Shown here piece by piece: positions 24,763 to 33,477 of a DNA stretch of 64,000 nucleotides. This DNA comes from JAAZZIT01 sp964480525 (GTDB lineage: Bacteria; Bacillota; Clostridia; Oscillospirales; Ruminococcaceae), in the NCBI GenBank assembly GCA_964480525.1, contig CAYZOV010000004.1, forward strand, positions 1-64,000, in the 5' to 3' direction. The position numbers and the translations under genes were made by a program. The notes beneath the pieces were generated by a model that had not been told where the DNA came from, did no database searches, and saw only the letters and a list, made by a program, of their open reading frames with translations. The stretch's first letter is position 1. Every line of letters starts with the position of its first letter.

Positions 24763-27042
24763 ATGATTATGTGTTCCAAATGTAATAAAAGACCGGCAAT
24801 GGTTTTTGTAACAACTATGCAAGGCAACGAACGCAAAAACGAAGGCTATTGCTTGCAATGTGCCAGAAGTTTGGGGATTTCGCAGGTGGACGATATGCTT
24901 AAACAGGCGGGGATTCCTGCCGAAGATATGGACCGTCTGACAGACCAGATTATGGAACTTGGGGACGGAGATGATTTTGAACTTGGCGGCAGCGAACTTA
25001 TGCCGAACTTTTTCAGCACCCTTTTCGGAGATTCAAACGCCCAAAATTCAAACGGTGTAACACCTCAAAATCCGACTGAATCAAAAGATTCTGCGGGTTT
25101 CGGTTTTGCCGATAAACAACAGGACAAAAAGAAAAAATTAAGATTTTTGTCAAATTATTGCACAAATCTCACCGAAAAAGCCCGTGAAGGAAAACTTGAC
25201 AACGTAATCGGCAGAGATAAAGAAATTGCCAGAGTGGTACAGATTTTGTCACGTCGCCAGAAAAACAATCCTTGTCTTATCGGTGAACCGGGCGTTGGTA
25301 AAACGGCTATTGCCGAGGGTATCGCCCAAAAAATCGTGCATGGCGAAGTTCCGTTTCATGTTAAAAATAAAGAAGTCTATCTTTTGGATTTAACTGCACT
25401 TGTTGCCGGAACACAGTTCAGAGGACAGTTTGAAAGCCGTGTTAAGGGTCTTGTCGAAGAAGTAAAATCTTTGGGAAACGTAATTCTGTTTATCGACGAA
25501 GTTCACTCTTTGGTCGGAACAGGCGACAACGAAGGTACAATGAACGCCGCAAATATTCTCAAACCTGCTTTGTCAAGAGGTGAAGTGCAGGTTATCGGCG
25601 CTACGACTTTTAAAGAATACAGAAAATATATCGAAAAGGATTCCGCTTTGGAACGACGTTTTCAGCCTGTGACCGTCAGCGAACCTACGGTTGAGGACAC
25701 CGTGGAAATTCTTAAAGGAATCCGCCAATATTACGAAAACCACCATAAGGTTAAAATCGACGATTATACTTTGAAAATGTGCGCTGTTTTGTCCGAAAGA
25801 TACATCAACGACAGATTTTTGCCGGACAAGGCAATCGACCTTTTGGACGAAGCGTGCGCTTGCACCTCAATCCGAAGCGCCGAACTTGAAGAACACCAAA
25901 CAACCCTTGACGAGTTGAAGAAACATAAGGATTTGGTGGAAAATTACGAATCAAGCGAAAATCCCGATTATGAGATTCTTGCTAAGGAAAAAGCCGAAGT
26001 TTCACGCCTTGAAAACCGCCTTGTTGACCTTGAAAGCAAAATTAAAGACATCAAAGTTACCGAGGACGATTTGTCAAAGGTTATCGAACTTTGGACGGGG
26101 ATTCCGGCAAACAAAATCGTCGAAACCGAATACGCAAAAATCCGTAACATAAAAACCGCTCTTGAAAAGAGAATTATCGGTCAACAGGAAGCAATCGACA
26201 CGGTTTCAAAAGCTATAAAACGTGGCAGAGTTCAGCTTTCAAAACGCAGACGACCTGCAAGCTTTATTTTTGTCGGACCTACGGGCGTGGGAAAAACCGA
26301 GCTTGTAAAAGTTTTGGGCGAAGAACTTTTTGACGCTACGGAACCGATTATTCGTGTTGATATGTCCGAATACATGGAAAAACACAGCGTAGCACGTCTT
26401 ATCGGGTCACCTCCGGGATATGTGGGTTATGACGAGGCAGGTCAGCTTACGGAAAAAGTCCGCCGTCGTCCGTATTCCGTGGTGCTTTTCGACGAAATCG
26501 AAAAGGCGCACCCTGACGTTATGAACATTATGCTCCAGATTTTGGACGAGGGCAAAATCAACGACGCACAGGGTCGAAGCGTTTCTTTTGAAAACACCGT
26601 AATCGTTATGACTTCAAACGCAGGCTCGACGGACAAAACCACAGGCGTAGGCTTTAATAAAACCGAAAACGAAGTTTCAAAAGATAAGGCAATGAAAGCG
26701 TTGAGGGAATTTTTACGCCCTGAATTTTTGGGCAGAGTTGACGAAATCGTGGTGTTTAACCCTCTTTCAAAAGAAGATTACGCTAAGATTGCGGGTCTTA
26801 TGCTTGACGAAATGAAAGCCCCGCTTTTGGAAAAGAATATCAAATTTGTTTACGACGACAAGGCTTGCAAGCTTATTGCCGAAAAATCTCACGGCAAAAA
26901 ACTGGGCGCAAGAGATATTCGTCACATTATCCGCAGCGAAGTTGAGGACAAAATTGCCGAAATTCTTATTGACGGGGACGAAAAAATTTCGGGGGCTGCG
27001 CTTACGGAAAAAGACGGCGAACTGGTTGTTGAAACAATTTGA
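24763..27042 (+). CDS. clpE: Clp protease ATPase subunit ClpE
   Basis: 759-residue AAA+ unfoldase that feeds ClpP. The N-terminus carries a zinc finger (C4, C7, C30, C33: MCSKCNKRP and YCLQCA) in place of Clp_N repeats, which defines ClpE. The first AAA+ module has Walker A GEPGVGKT near residue 175 and Walker B LFIDEVHSL. A coiled middle domain (residues ~380-450, LEEHQTTLDELKKHK) is followed by the second module with GPTGVGKT near residue 506, LFDEIEKAHPD and the sensor GARDIRH. No CtsR box was found upstream. Two convergent terminators follow. Confidence 0.95.
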   Translation: MIMCSKCNKRPAMVFVTTMQGNERKNEGYCLQCARSLGISQVDDMLKQAGIPAEDMDRLTDQIMELGDGDDFELGGSELMPNFFSTLFGDSNAQNSNGVTPQNPTESKDSAGFGFADKQQDKKKKLRFLSNYCTNLTEKAREGKLDNVIGRDKEIARVVQILSRRQKNNPCLIGEPGVGKTAIAEGIAQKIVHGEVPFHVKNKEVYLLDLTALVAGTQFRGQFESRVKGLVEEVKSLGNVILFIDEVHSLVGTGDNEGTMNAANILKPALSRGEVQVIGATTFKEYRKYIEKDSALERRFQPVTVSEPTVEDTVEILKGIRQYYENHHKVKIDDYTLKMCAVLSERYINDRFLPDKAIDLLDEACACTSIRSAELEEHQTTLDELKKHKDLVENYESSENPDYEILAKEKAEVSRLENRLVDLESKIKDIKVTEDDLSKVIELWTGIPANKIVETEYAKIRNIKTALEKRIIGQQEAIDTVSKAIKRGRVQLSKRRRPASFIFVGPTGVGKTELVKVLGEELFDATEPIIRVDMSEYMEKHSVARLIGSPPGYVGYDEAGQLTEKVRRRPYSVVLFDEIEKAHPDVMNIMLQILDEGKINDAQGRSVSFENTVIVMTSNAGSTDKTTGVGFNKTENEVSKDKAMKALREFLRPEFLGRVDEIVVFNPLSKEDYAKIAGLMLDEMKAPLLEKNIKFVYDDKACKLIAEKSHGKKLGARDIRHIIRSEVEDKIAEILIDGDEKISGAALTEKDGELVVETI

Positions 27043-27071
27043 CCTCTTTCAATTACAGCCGAAAAACTAAA

Positions 27072-27102
27072 AAAAGTTGCACCAAACCGTGCAACTTTTC
27101 TT
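27072..27102 (+). terminator. Terminator of clpE
   Basis: AAAAGTTGCAC-CAAACC-GTGCAACTTTT then CTT. Confidence 0.9.
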
Positions 27103-27121
27103 AAAAATATTTTTCTAAAAT

Positions 27122-27160
27122 AAAAAAACTGTCCTTTTGTACAAAACGAAAGGGCAGTTT
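27122..27160 (-). terminator. Terminator of the leftward kinase operon
   Basis: AAACTGTCCTTT with AAAGGGCAGTTT (one G-T pair), A-run on its left giving a leftward U-tract, and TTTTTG on its right. Confidence 0.85.
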
Positions 27161-27170
27161 TTGTTTAATT

Positions 27171-27800
27171 TTACAACGAAAATTTACTTAAATTTTCAAA
27201 ATAGATTTTCAAAACTTTGGCGGACGTAACCTCAATATCCACCATTTTAAGAATTTTCGGCATTGAAAAATCGGTTATGTTGTTTTGACTTAGCAAAACT
27301 TTTTGCGTAAATTTTCCCAACAATTCCTTGCTTATAGGAAAAATCCCCATAGGCGTAGAACATGACAAATTCGCCTTGATACGCTCCCATTTGACGTTTT
27401 TAAAAAGCAGATTGTTAAATCGGTAAATCTCCGCCCATTTTTCTTGTTTTAAATCTTTTTCGCTAACGCCCGTTGCCCTTAATTGGCAAAAAAGCCGTGG
27501 CTGGACTTCTTCGTCCCACGCAATGTCCGTCAGCAAATGCACTAAAAAACCTTTGAAAAAATCCCGCTGGTCTTTGTAAAAAACGGCGTTTTTTTCGGCA
27601 AAATCTTTTATGTTTTCAAGCCACTCCGACACGTTTTTCGACCTTAGATGTGCTGTATACCGCACCTGTTCCGTTGCAAAACCGTCAAGATTTACTGCGT
27701 CGGGAGAAATTGCCCCCAGATAAAACTGCGCTTCGTCGGTTACACCTAACGCATTTTTTATAGAATTTGCCACAAACAAATGGACTATAGACGACGGCAT
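27171..27800 (-). CDS. Zinc-dependent phospholipase C-like protein
   Basis: 209 residues without a signal peptide. The N-terminus MPSSIVHLFVANSIK, then FYLGAISPDAVN and FLVHLLTDIAWDE, shows the spaced His/Asp pattern of the zinc-dependent phospholipase C/S1-P1 nuclease-like fold seen in many clostridial cytosolic proteins. Catalysis is unproven and the substrate unknown. It starts one base after the sensor-kinase gene stops and shares its terminator, so the two are probably one operon. Confidence 0.7.
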   Translation of the reverse strand: MPSSIVHLFVANSIKNALGVTDEAQFYLGAISPDAVNLDGFATEQVRYTAHLRSKNVSEWLENIKDFAEKNAVFYKDQRDFFKGFLVHLLTDIAWDEEVQPRLFCQLRATGVSEKDLKQEKWAEIYRFNNLLFKNVKWERIKANLSCSTPMGIFPISKELLGKFTQKVLLSQNNITDFSMPKILKMVDIEVTSAKVLKIYFENLSKFSL

Positions 27801-27801
27801 T

Positions 27802-28860
27802 TTACTTAGTTCTCCTTTTAACTTTTGTTTTGCCTACAAGTGAATTGTACGTTGACAAAACATTTTCACGATAGTTCAGATAGTACGACAAACAGTCCTT
27901 GTCGGCTTTGTACAGCGGAATTGCCAAACGTGCAATTGTACCCTCACCGTCGCCTTTTGAAATAATTTTAAAGTCGCCGCCGAAAAGTTTAACATACATT
28001 TTAACGTACGAAAGCCCCAATCCCTCTCTCAACGAAACGTTGTCAAAATATTCGTCCTCGCTGGCTTCCGAACGTATTCCCATTCCGTTGTCCTCTACGG
28101 TGAGGTATGCGTAACCGTCTTTTTCTTTGAGGGTGACTTTGATTGTTTTGTCGTCGTCCAATGCGTAAATGTATGAATTTATTATCAGATTCATAATCGC
28201 CGCCATCAGATATTCTTCTTCCGTCATTGTCCACAGAAAACAGTCAACATCGTCCTCAATTTTAACTTTGCCCGCAAAATCAAATTTAACGTTGTTAAGA
28301 ATGTTTTCCACAACAATGCCTACGTCGGTCATAATAATTCGTTTTTCGTCCTCAAACAGACTTTTCAAAAGCCTTGAATTTTCCGTTGCCGAGCAGATGT
28401 TCAAACAGCTCTGGTCAGCGTCGTTGAGGTATTCAATGCCCTCGTATACTTCGTTTTCTTCAAGATAATTTTCTATCATCATGTGATAAGCACAGGCGTT
28501 TGTGGTGTTGATTCTGATAGTTTTCATGGTGTCGTCCGGAACGTACTTGTCGCCGAAAACTTGGGACAGCGAGATTTTTTTTACATCGTAACCCACAATT
28601 TCGTCGGTTTCGTAATCCACAACAGGCGTAATCCCCAAGGGAATAAGACTGTCGCCGAATCTGACCACGCCGTTTTTGGCGTTTGAATTGTCGTTTTCAA
28701 AAACTTCAACGCCACGGGCAAAATATGTAATGGAATCTTTGTCGATTGATTCGCCAAAACCTCTGATGTTGCTTTTGACAACTTTATAATCTTTGTCCAA
28801 AAACGCACAGTCCTCACCCAGCTTTTCGCAAAAAGCGTTGATAATTATTTGCTTGTCCAT
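27802..28860 (-). CDS. Orphan sensor histidine kinase-like protein (HATPase)
   Basis: 352 residues, predicted cytosolic. The C-terminal part is a GHKL ATPase with N-box MNLIINSYIYALDDD, G1 VEDNGMGI and G2 GLGLSYVKM. The N-terminal ~120 residues look like a PAS-type sensory fold (VVDYETDEIVGYDVKK). A canonical phospho-acceptor H-box is not obvious; the only candidate is ACAYHMMIENYLEE. No response regulator is adjacent. It may signal to a distant regulator, or act as a non-classical ATPase switch. Confidence 0.8.
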   Translation of the reverse strand: MDKQIIINAFCEKLGEDCAFLDKDYKVVKSNIRGFGESIDKDSITYFARGVEVFENDNSNAKNGVVRFGDSLIPLGITPVVDYETDEIVGYDVKKISLSQVFGDKYVPDDTMKTIRINTTNACAYHMMIENYLEENEVYEGIEYLNDADQSCLNICSATENSRLLKSLFEDEKRIIMTDVGIVVENILNNVKFDFAGKVKIEDDVDCFLWTMTEEEYLMAAIMNLIINSYIYALDDDKTIKVTLKEKDGYAYLTVEDNGMGIRSEASEDEYFDNVSLREGLGLSYVKMYVKLFGGDFKIISKGDGEGTIARLAIPLYKADKDCLSYYLNYRENVLSTYNSLVGKTKVKRRTK

Positions 28861-29200
28861 AATTCCTACTCCTTTTCTTAAATTTATTTAACGTTATTAT
28901 TTTTTTCAATTGCACCGATTTTTTAAAATCCGTTATTGCATATTTTTTAAAACTGTAAAATCGCCGTTTTGTGATTAACTTTCATTTTTTATAAAAAACG
29001 TAACTTAAACGGTTCAGTATTTATTTTAACACAACTTTTGACATTTTTCAAGTGATTCTGACAAATAGCAAATAATTTTTATAATACTAAGTAATCCCGT
29101 GGTAAAATTTTAACATAATAAATTTAACGTATAACATGGCGGTTATCGGTTTTTCTGAAAAACTTCAGCTAAACTTAATAAAGTTTGTATGGTTTTGACA
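28861..29200. other. Intergenic region between the kinase operon and pflB
   Basis: Gene-free 340 bases, strongly AT-rich. It holds the leftward kinase promoter (29023-29051) and a 160-nt leader of that transcript, then about 150 bases without recognisable genes up to the pflB promoter. No convincing RNA structure was seen in this part. Confidence 0.6.
29023..29051 (-). promoter_or_regulatory. Promoter of the kinase operon
   Basis: Minus strand TTGAAA (29051-29046), 17-bp spacer, TAAAAT (29028-29023). Confidence 0.72.
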
Positions 29201-29229
29201 TTGACAAAAGTGTACTGATATTGTATACT
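29201..29229 (+). promoter_or_regulatory. pflB promoter with internal dyad operator
   Basis: TTGACA (29201-29206), 17-bp spacer, TATACT (29224-29229). Between and overlapping the -10 lies AGTGTAC-N7-GTATACT (29209-29229). The same arrangement occurs in the rubrerythrin promoter at 33449-33477, so this is probably a shared repressor site. Confidence 0.85.
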
Positions 29230-29235
29230 AAAATC

Positions 29236-29341
29236 AAGACAAAACGGTATCGCTGACGGGAATGTGAATCGACACAGTGCGGTACAGTTTGAATGTTTTG
29301 CCGACCGTCTGGGCAGTCCGTTTTGTGGGCTGTCTTTTTTG
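29236..29341 (+). ncRNA. ZTP riboswitch (pfl motif) with intrinsic terminator
   Basis: Leader RNA sensing ZTP/ZMP, the alarmone of 10-formyl-tetrahydrofolate shortage. Stem GTATCGC (29247-29253)/GCGGTAC (29279-29285) encloses TGACGGGAA, a TGTG/CACA helix and the usual purine-rich return strand. The conserved 3' element CCGACCGTCTGGGCA (29301-29315) follows. Its GGGCA overlaps the terminator hairpin GGCAGTCC/GGGCTGTC (29312-29334) plus six T, so ligand binding should block termination. This class was first named after its position upstream of pfl genes. Consensus match judged by eye. Confidence 0.85.
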
Positions 29342-29402
29342 TTTTTCAAAAAGGGCAGGGGTTTGTTTTACAAGACGGAAATTTAGAAAGGAATGATATA
29401 TA

Positions 29403-31634
29403 ATGGTTTTCGAGCAATGGAATGGCTTCGAGGGCGGACAATGGCAGGAAGAAATCAATGTCAGGGATTTTATTCAGACAAACTATAAGGCGTACGAGGG
29501 TGACGCTGAATTTTTGAGTGGCCCGACAGAGAGAACAACCAAGCTTATGGACAAGCTTAACGCACTTTTGAAAAAGGAAATGGAAAATGACGGGGTGCTT
29601 GATATTGACACAAACACCGTTTCGTCACTTTGCAATTATAAGGCAGGTTATCTTGACAAGGATAACGAAATTATTGTCGGACTTCAGACGGACGAACCTC
29701 TCAAAAGAGGCGTAAACCCGTTTGGCGGTATTCGTATGGCACGGGGCGCTTGCGAAGCATACGGAAGAAAACTCGGTCAGGAAATCGAAGATTATTTCAC
29801 CTACAGAACAACGCACAACGACGGCGTTTTCCGTGTTTATACAGACGAAATGAAAGCCGCAAGACACATTGGCGTTATTACGGGACTTCCTGACGCATAT
29901 GGCAGAGGAAGAATTATCGGTGACTATCGCCGTGTTGCACTTTACGGTATCGACAAGCTTATGGAAATGAAAATTGCCGACAAGAAAAAGCTTGCTGACA
30001 ACCTTATGGACGTGGATAATATCCGCCTTAGCGAAGAACTTTACCAGCAGATTCATTTTCTTGATTTGACAAAACAAATGGCAAAAATGTACGGTTATGA
30101 CATTTCAAGACCTGCAAGCAACGCAAAAGAAGCCGTACAATGGACATATTTCGCATATCTTGCTACAAATAAGGAACAAAACGGCGCCGCAATGTCGTTG
30201 GGCAGAGTGTCAACATTTTTTGATATTTATTTTGAAAGAGATATTAAAAACGGCTTGCTTAATGAAGAAACTGCACAGGAAATCATTGACCAGTTTGTTA
30301 TGAAGCTCCGTATGGCACGACACCTTAGAACCCCTGAATATAACGAGCTTTTCGGCGGCGACCCAATGTGGATTACCGAAAGCGTCGGCGGTATGGGTGA
30401 GGACGGAAGAACTCTCGTTTCAAAAACTTCGTTCCGTGTTCTTAATACACTTTATAATTTGGGTTCTGCACCTGAACCGAACCTTACAATTCTCTGGAGC
30501 GAACAGCTCCCAGAGGGCTTTAAGAGATTTTGCACAAAGGTGTCTATTGATACCGATTCAATCCAGTACGAAAACGACGACCTTATGCGTCCTATGTACG
30601 GCGACGATTACGGTATTGCTTGCTGTGTTTCGGCTATGAAAATCGGCAAACAAATGCAGTTCTTCGGTGCAAGATTTAACCTGCCTAAGCTTATGCTTAT
30701 TGCAATTAACGGCGGTTATGATAACGTAACTCTTTCACATATCGGACCGCAGATGAAACCTCTCACCGACGACGAAATGACGTTTGAAAAAGTTAAAGAA
30801 AGACTTGACATTTACCTTACATGGCTGTGCAAGCTTTATGTAAACACAATGAACGTTATTCACTATATGCATGATAAATATGCTTATGAAAAAATTCAGA
30901 TGGCATTGCATGATACAGACGTGGACAGACTTATGGCGTTTGGTGTGGCAGGACTTTCGGTTATCACCGACAGCCTTAGTGCGTTTAAATTTGCTGACGT
31001 TAAAACTGTACGAAACGAAGCAGGTTTTATCGTTGATTTTGAAACAACGGGCGACTTCCCTAAGTACGGCAACGACGACGACAGAGTGGATATGATTGCG
31101 GTTGATTTGTTGCAACAAGTTTATGCAGAACTTTGCAAAACGCCGACTTACAGAAACGCAAAACATACGCTTTCTGCTCTTACAATTACTTCAAACGTTG
31201 TTTACGGAAAGAAAACAGGCTCAACTCCGGACGGACGTAAAAAGGGCGAACCTTTTGCACCGGGAGCAAACCCAATGCACAACAGAGAAACAAACGGCGC
31301 ACTTGCTTCGCTTAATTCTGTTGCAAAACTTCCGTACACTTGCTGTCGTGACGGTATCTCAAACACATTCTCAATTGTGCCTGACACTTTGGGCAAAACA
31401 GACGACGAACGTGTAACAAACCTTGTTGCGATTTTGGACGGATATTTCTCGCAGATGGCTCACCACATTAACGTAAATGTTATGAACAAGGAAAAACTTA
31501 TCGAAGCTTATAACAACCCTGAAGCTTATCCGAACCTCACAATCCGTGTTTCGGGTTATGCCGTAAACTTCCATAAACTCACAAAAGAACAACAGCGTGA
31601 GGTTATTTCCAGAACATTCCACCAGAAAATGTAA
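29403..31634 (+). CDS. pflB: Formate C-acetyltransferase (pyruvate formate-lyase)
   Basis: Glycyl-radical enzyme that splits pyruvate with CoA into acetyl-CoA and formate under anaerobic conditions. The 743-residue product has the adjacent catalytic cysteines in KLPYTCCRDGISNTFS and the C-terminal radical glycine motif IRVSGYAVNFHKLT. Length fits true PflB rather than diol dehydratases. Transcription passes through the ZTP riboswitch, linking it to one-carbon status, and starts at a promoter with a dyad shared with rubrerythrin. A terminator hairpin separates it from its activase gene. Confidence 0.98.
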   Translation: MVFEQWNGFEGGQWQEEINVRDFIQTNYKAYEGDAEFLSGPTERTTKLMDKLNALLKKEMENDGVLDIDTNTVSSLCNYKAGYLDKDNEIIVGLQTDEPLKRGVNPFGGIRMARGACEAYGRKLGQEIEDYFTYRTTHNDGVFRVYTDEMKAARHIGVITGLPDAYGRGRIIGDYRRVALYGIDKLMEMKIADKKKLADNLMDVDNIRLSEELYQQIHFLDLTKQMAKMYGYDISRPASNAKEAVQWTYFAYLATNKEQNGAAMSLGRVSTFFDIYFERDIKNGLLNEETAQEIIDQFVMKLRMARHLRTPEYNELFGGDPMWITESVGGMGEDGRTLVSKTSFRVLNTLYNLGSAPEPNLTILWSEQLPEGFKRFCTKVSIDTDSIQYENDDLMRPMYGDDYGIACCVSAMKIGKQMQFFGARFNLPKLMLIAINGGYDNVTLSHIGPQMKPLTDDEMTFEKVKERLDIYLTWLCKLYVNTMNVIHYMHDKYAYEKIQMALHDTDVDRLMAFGVAGLSVITDSLSAFKFADVKTVRNEAGFIVDFETTGDFPKYGNDDDRVDMIAVDLLQQVYAELCKTPTYRNAKHTLSALTITSNVVYGKKTGSTPDGRKKGEPFAPGANPMHNRETNGALASLNSVAKLPYTCCRDGISNTFSIVPDTLGKTDDERVTNLVAILDGYFSQMAHHINVNVMNKEKLIEAYNNPEAYPNLTIRVSGYAVNFHKLTKEQQREVISRTFHQKM

Positions 31635-31643
31635 AAACACAAC

Positions 31644-31678
31644 GTTCCCCGCTTTTAAAAAAACGGGGAACTGTTTTT
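31644..31678 (+). terminator. Hairpin terminator between pflB and pflA
   Basis: GTTCCCCG-12 nt-CGGGGAAC then TGTTTTT. No separate promoter is evident before pflA, so this probably attenuates read-through and sets a high pflB:pflA ratio. Confidence 0.85.
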
Positions 31679-31693
31679 AAGAAAGGAACTGTT

Positions 31694-32392
31694 ATGACGG
31701 GCAGAATAAATTCTATCCAAAGTTTAGGCACTTTGGACGGACCGGGTGTGAGATTTGTGGTGTTTGTGCAGGGTTGCCCTTTGCGTTGCGCATACTGCCA
31801 TAACCCCGATACTTGGGATTTTTCCAAAGGCGACGAATACACCCCGCAACAGATTTTTGAAAAGGCTCTGCGATACAAAAGCTATTTTAAATCAAACGGC
31901 GGAATAACCGTTTCGGGGGGCGAACCGCTTATGCAGGCGGATTTTGTCCGTGAGTTGTTTTCACTTTGTAAAAAAGAGGGAATACACACCTGCCTTGACA
32001 CCGGCGGAGGTATGTGGAACGATAAAATCGACAGACTTCTTGACGTGACCGACCTGTGTATGCTTGACGTGAAAATGACCAACGAAAATGATTACGAAAA
32101 ATACATTAACTGGGAAATGAAACCCGTGCTGTATTTTTTGGGAAAATTAGACGAAAAAGGCATTGATACATGGATTCGGCAGGTGATAGTGGGCGGAATA
32201 AACGACGACAAAGAGAATATTTTGTCGCTTAAAGCCATTTGTGAACCCCACAAAAATATAAAAAAAATCGAACTTTTGCCGTTTAGAAAATTCTGCACGG
32301 TAAAGTACGACAATTTAAAAATCGATTTTCCACTTAAAGATTACCCCGAAACTTCACCCGAAACCATAGACCGACTTTCGGCGTATATTTAA
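31694..32392 (+). CDS. pflA: Pyruvate formate-lyase-activating enzyme (radical SAM)
   Basis: 232-residue radical SAM enzyme that installs the glycyl radical on PflB. The 4Fe-4S motif is CPLRCAYC in VQGCPLRCAYCHNPDTW (CxxxCxxC), and the SAM-binding GGEPL follows in TVSGGEPLMQ. There is no extra ferredoxin insert, so it is the simple PflA type. It lies 59 bases after pflB across an attenuating hairpin; GAAAGGA precedes the ATG. Confidence 0.96.
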   Translation: MTGRINSIQSLGTLDGPGVRFVVFVQGCPLRCAYCHNPDTWDFSKGDEYTPQQIFEKALRYKSYFKSNGGITVSGGEPLMQADFVRELFSLCKKEGIHTCLDTGGGMWNDKIDRLLDVTDLCMLDVKMTNENDYEKYINWEMKPVLYFLGKLDEKGIDTWIRQVIVGGINDDKENILSLKAICEPHKNIKKIELLPFRKFCTVKYDNLKIDFPLKDYPETSPETIDRLSAYI

Positions 32393-32396
32393 CAAA

Positions 32397-32430
32397 AAAC
32401 GTTCTTCCGATACTTTGGAAGAACGTTTTG
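32397..32430. terminator. Bidirectional terminator between pflA and ung
   Basis: ACGTTCTTCC-GATACTTT-GGAAGAACGT followed by TTTGCTTT, with an A-run on the left for leftward termination. Confidence 0.88.
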
Positions 32431-32432
32431 CT

Positions 32433-33104
32433 TTAGTCGTCAATTTTCCAGTTAATGGGCGTTAAGCCATTTTTGATTAAAAAATCGTTTGCCTGTGAAA
32501 AGTGTTTGCACCCGAAAAAACCGCCGTATGCCGACAACGGACTGGGGTGTACTGTGCAAAGTTTAAGATGTTTCGGATTTGTGATAATTTCCGCCTTTTT
32601 TCGGGCATTTGCACCCCACAGCAGAAAGACAATAGGCGTTTCGTGGGCGTTCAGAATTTCAATAACTTTATCGGTGAAAATCTCCCACCCCATGTTTTTA
32701 TGGGAGTTCGGGCAACCCTCACGCACCGTCAAAACGTTGTTTAGCATTAAAACGCCTTGTTTTGCCCACGAAGTCAGCTCCCCGTGGTTTGGCGGAGCAA
32801 AACCCAAATCACTTTGTATTTCTTTGTAAATATTTTGCAAAGACGGCGGAATTTTCACACCCTTTTTAACGGAAAAACACAACCCGTGCGCTTGGTTAGG
32901 CTGGTGATACGGGTCCTGTCCGATAATAACCACCTTAACATTTTTGTAACAAGTGTACTTTAACGCATTGAAAATGTCGTACATATTCGGGTAAATTTTC
33001 TGCGTGGCGTACTCTTTTTTCAGAAATTCCCGCAGTTTGAGGTAATATTCTTTGCGAAATTCGTCATTTAAAATTTCGTCCCAGTCGTTTTGTAAATTTA
33101 CCAT
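32433..33104 (-). CDS. ung: Uracil-DNA glycosylase, family 1
   Basis: 223-residue base-excision repair enzyme removing uracil from DNA. The water-activating loop VVIIGQDPYHQPNQAHGLCFSV and the DNA-intercalating loop HPSPLSAYGGF are intact, as is the LLLWG-like segment VFLLWGANARKKAEII. Full length for the family. It follows a small membrane protein by four bases and shares its promoter. Confidence 0.97.
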   Translation of the reverse strand: MVNLQNDWDEILNDEFRKEYYLKLREFLKKEYATQKIYPNMYDIFNALKYTCYKNVKVVIIGQDPYHQPNQAHGLCFSVKKGVKIPPSLQNIYKEIQSDLGFAPPNHGELTSWAKQGVLMLNNVLTVREGCPNSHKNMGWEIFTDKVIEILNAHETPIVFLLWGANARKKAEIITNPKHLKLCTVHPSPLSAYGGFFGCKHFSQANDFLIKNGLTPINWKIDD

Positions 33105-33108
33105 ATTA

Positions 33109-33276
33109 TTACATTAAAACTCCCGCAACAGCCGAAGCCAAAATTCCAAGCACCATAAGTCCCGCCAATGCTACAGCTACGATTCTGTAAACCACGGTTT
33201 TGTCTTTTTCCTTTTTTTGCGCAAAAACTTTTGTGTCTGTTTGCGGTTTTGTGTAATTCTTTTTATTATTAGCCAT
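33109..33276 (-). CDS. Small single-pass membrane protein, 55 aa
   Basis: Starts MANNKKNYTKPQTDTK and carries a basic cytoplasmic stretch (AQKKEKDKTVVYR) followed by one helix (IVAVALAGLMVLGILASAVAG) at the C-terminus. AAAGGACG lies nine bases before the ATG. It sits between a consensus leftward promoter and ung, so it is the first gene of that transcript. No family recognised; topology suggests a tail-anchored regulator or stress peptide. Confidence 0.75.
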   Translation of the reverse strand: MANNKKNYTKPQTDTKVFAQKKEKDKTVVYRIVAVALAGLMVLGILASAVAGVLM

Positions 33277-33309
33277 ATAAATCGTCCTTTATTCAAAATG
33301 TTAAATATA

Positions 33310-33338
33310 ATTATACTATTAAATTATACTTTTGTCAA
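33310..33338 (-). promoter_or_regulatory. Promoter of the small membrane protein and ung
   Basis: Minus strand TTGACA (33338-33333), 17-bp spacer, TATAAT (33315-33310): full consensus. Its spacer holds AGTATAA-N7-GTATAAT, a weaker relative of the dyad in the pflB and rubrerythrin promoters. Confidence 0.88.
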
Positions 33339-33448
33339 CTTTAATTTTAAATTTTCACCTTAAAACGAAGAATTTTGCAGGAAAAGGGAAGAATAATTCT
33401 TAGTTAAATCGGAGATGTAAAATTAACAAAATGTTCACAGACAACCTA

Positions 33449-33477
33449 TTGACAAAAGTATACCGTTGTGGTATACT
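33449..33477 (+). promoter_or_regulatory. Rubrerythrin promoter with internal dyad operator
   Basis: TTGACA (33449-33454), 17-bp spacer, TATACT (33472-33477). A perfect dyad AGTATAC-N7-GTATACT occupies 33457-33477 and overlaps the -10, in the same register as in the pflB promoter. Confidence 0.9.

Noticed and set aside
29201..29229. A MerR-type promoter with dyad between -35 and -10
   Set aside because: MerR-controlled promoters have 19-20 bp spacers; this spacer is the standard 17 bp.
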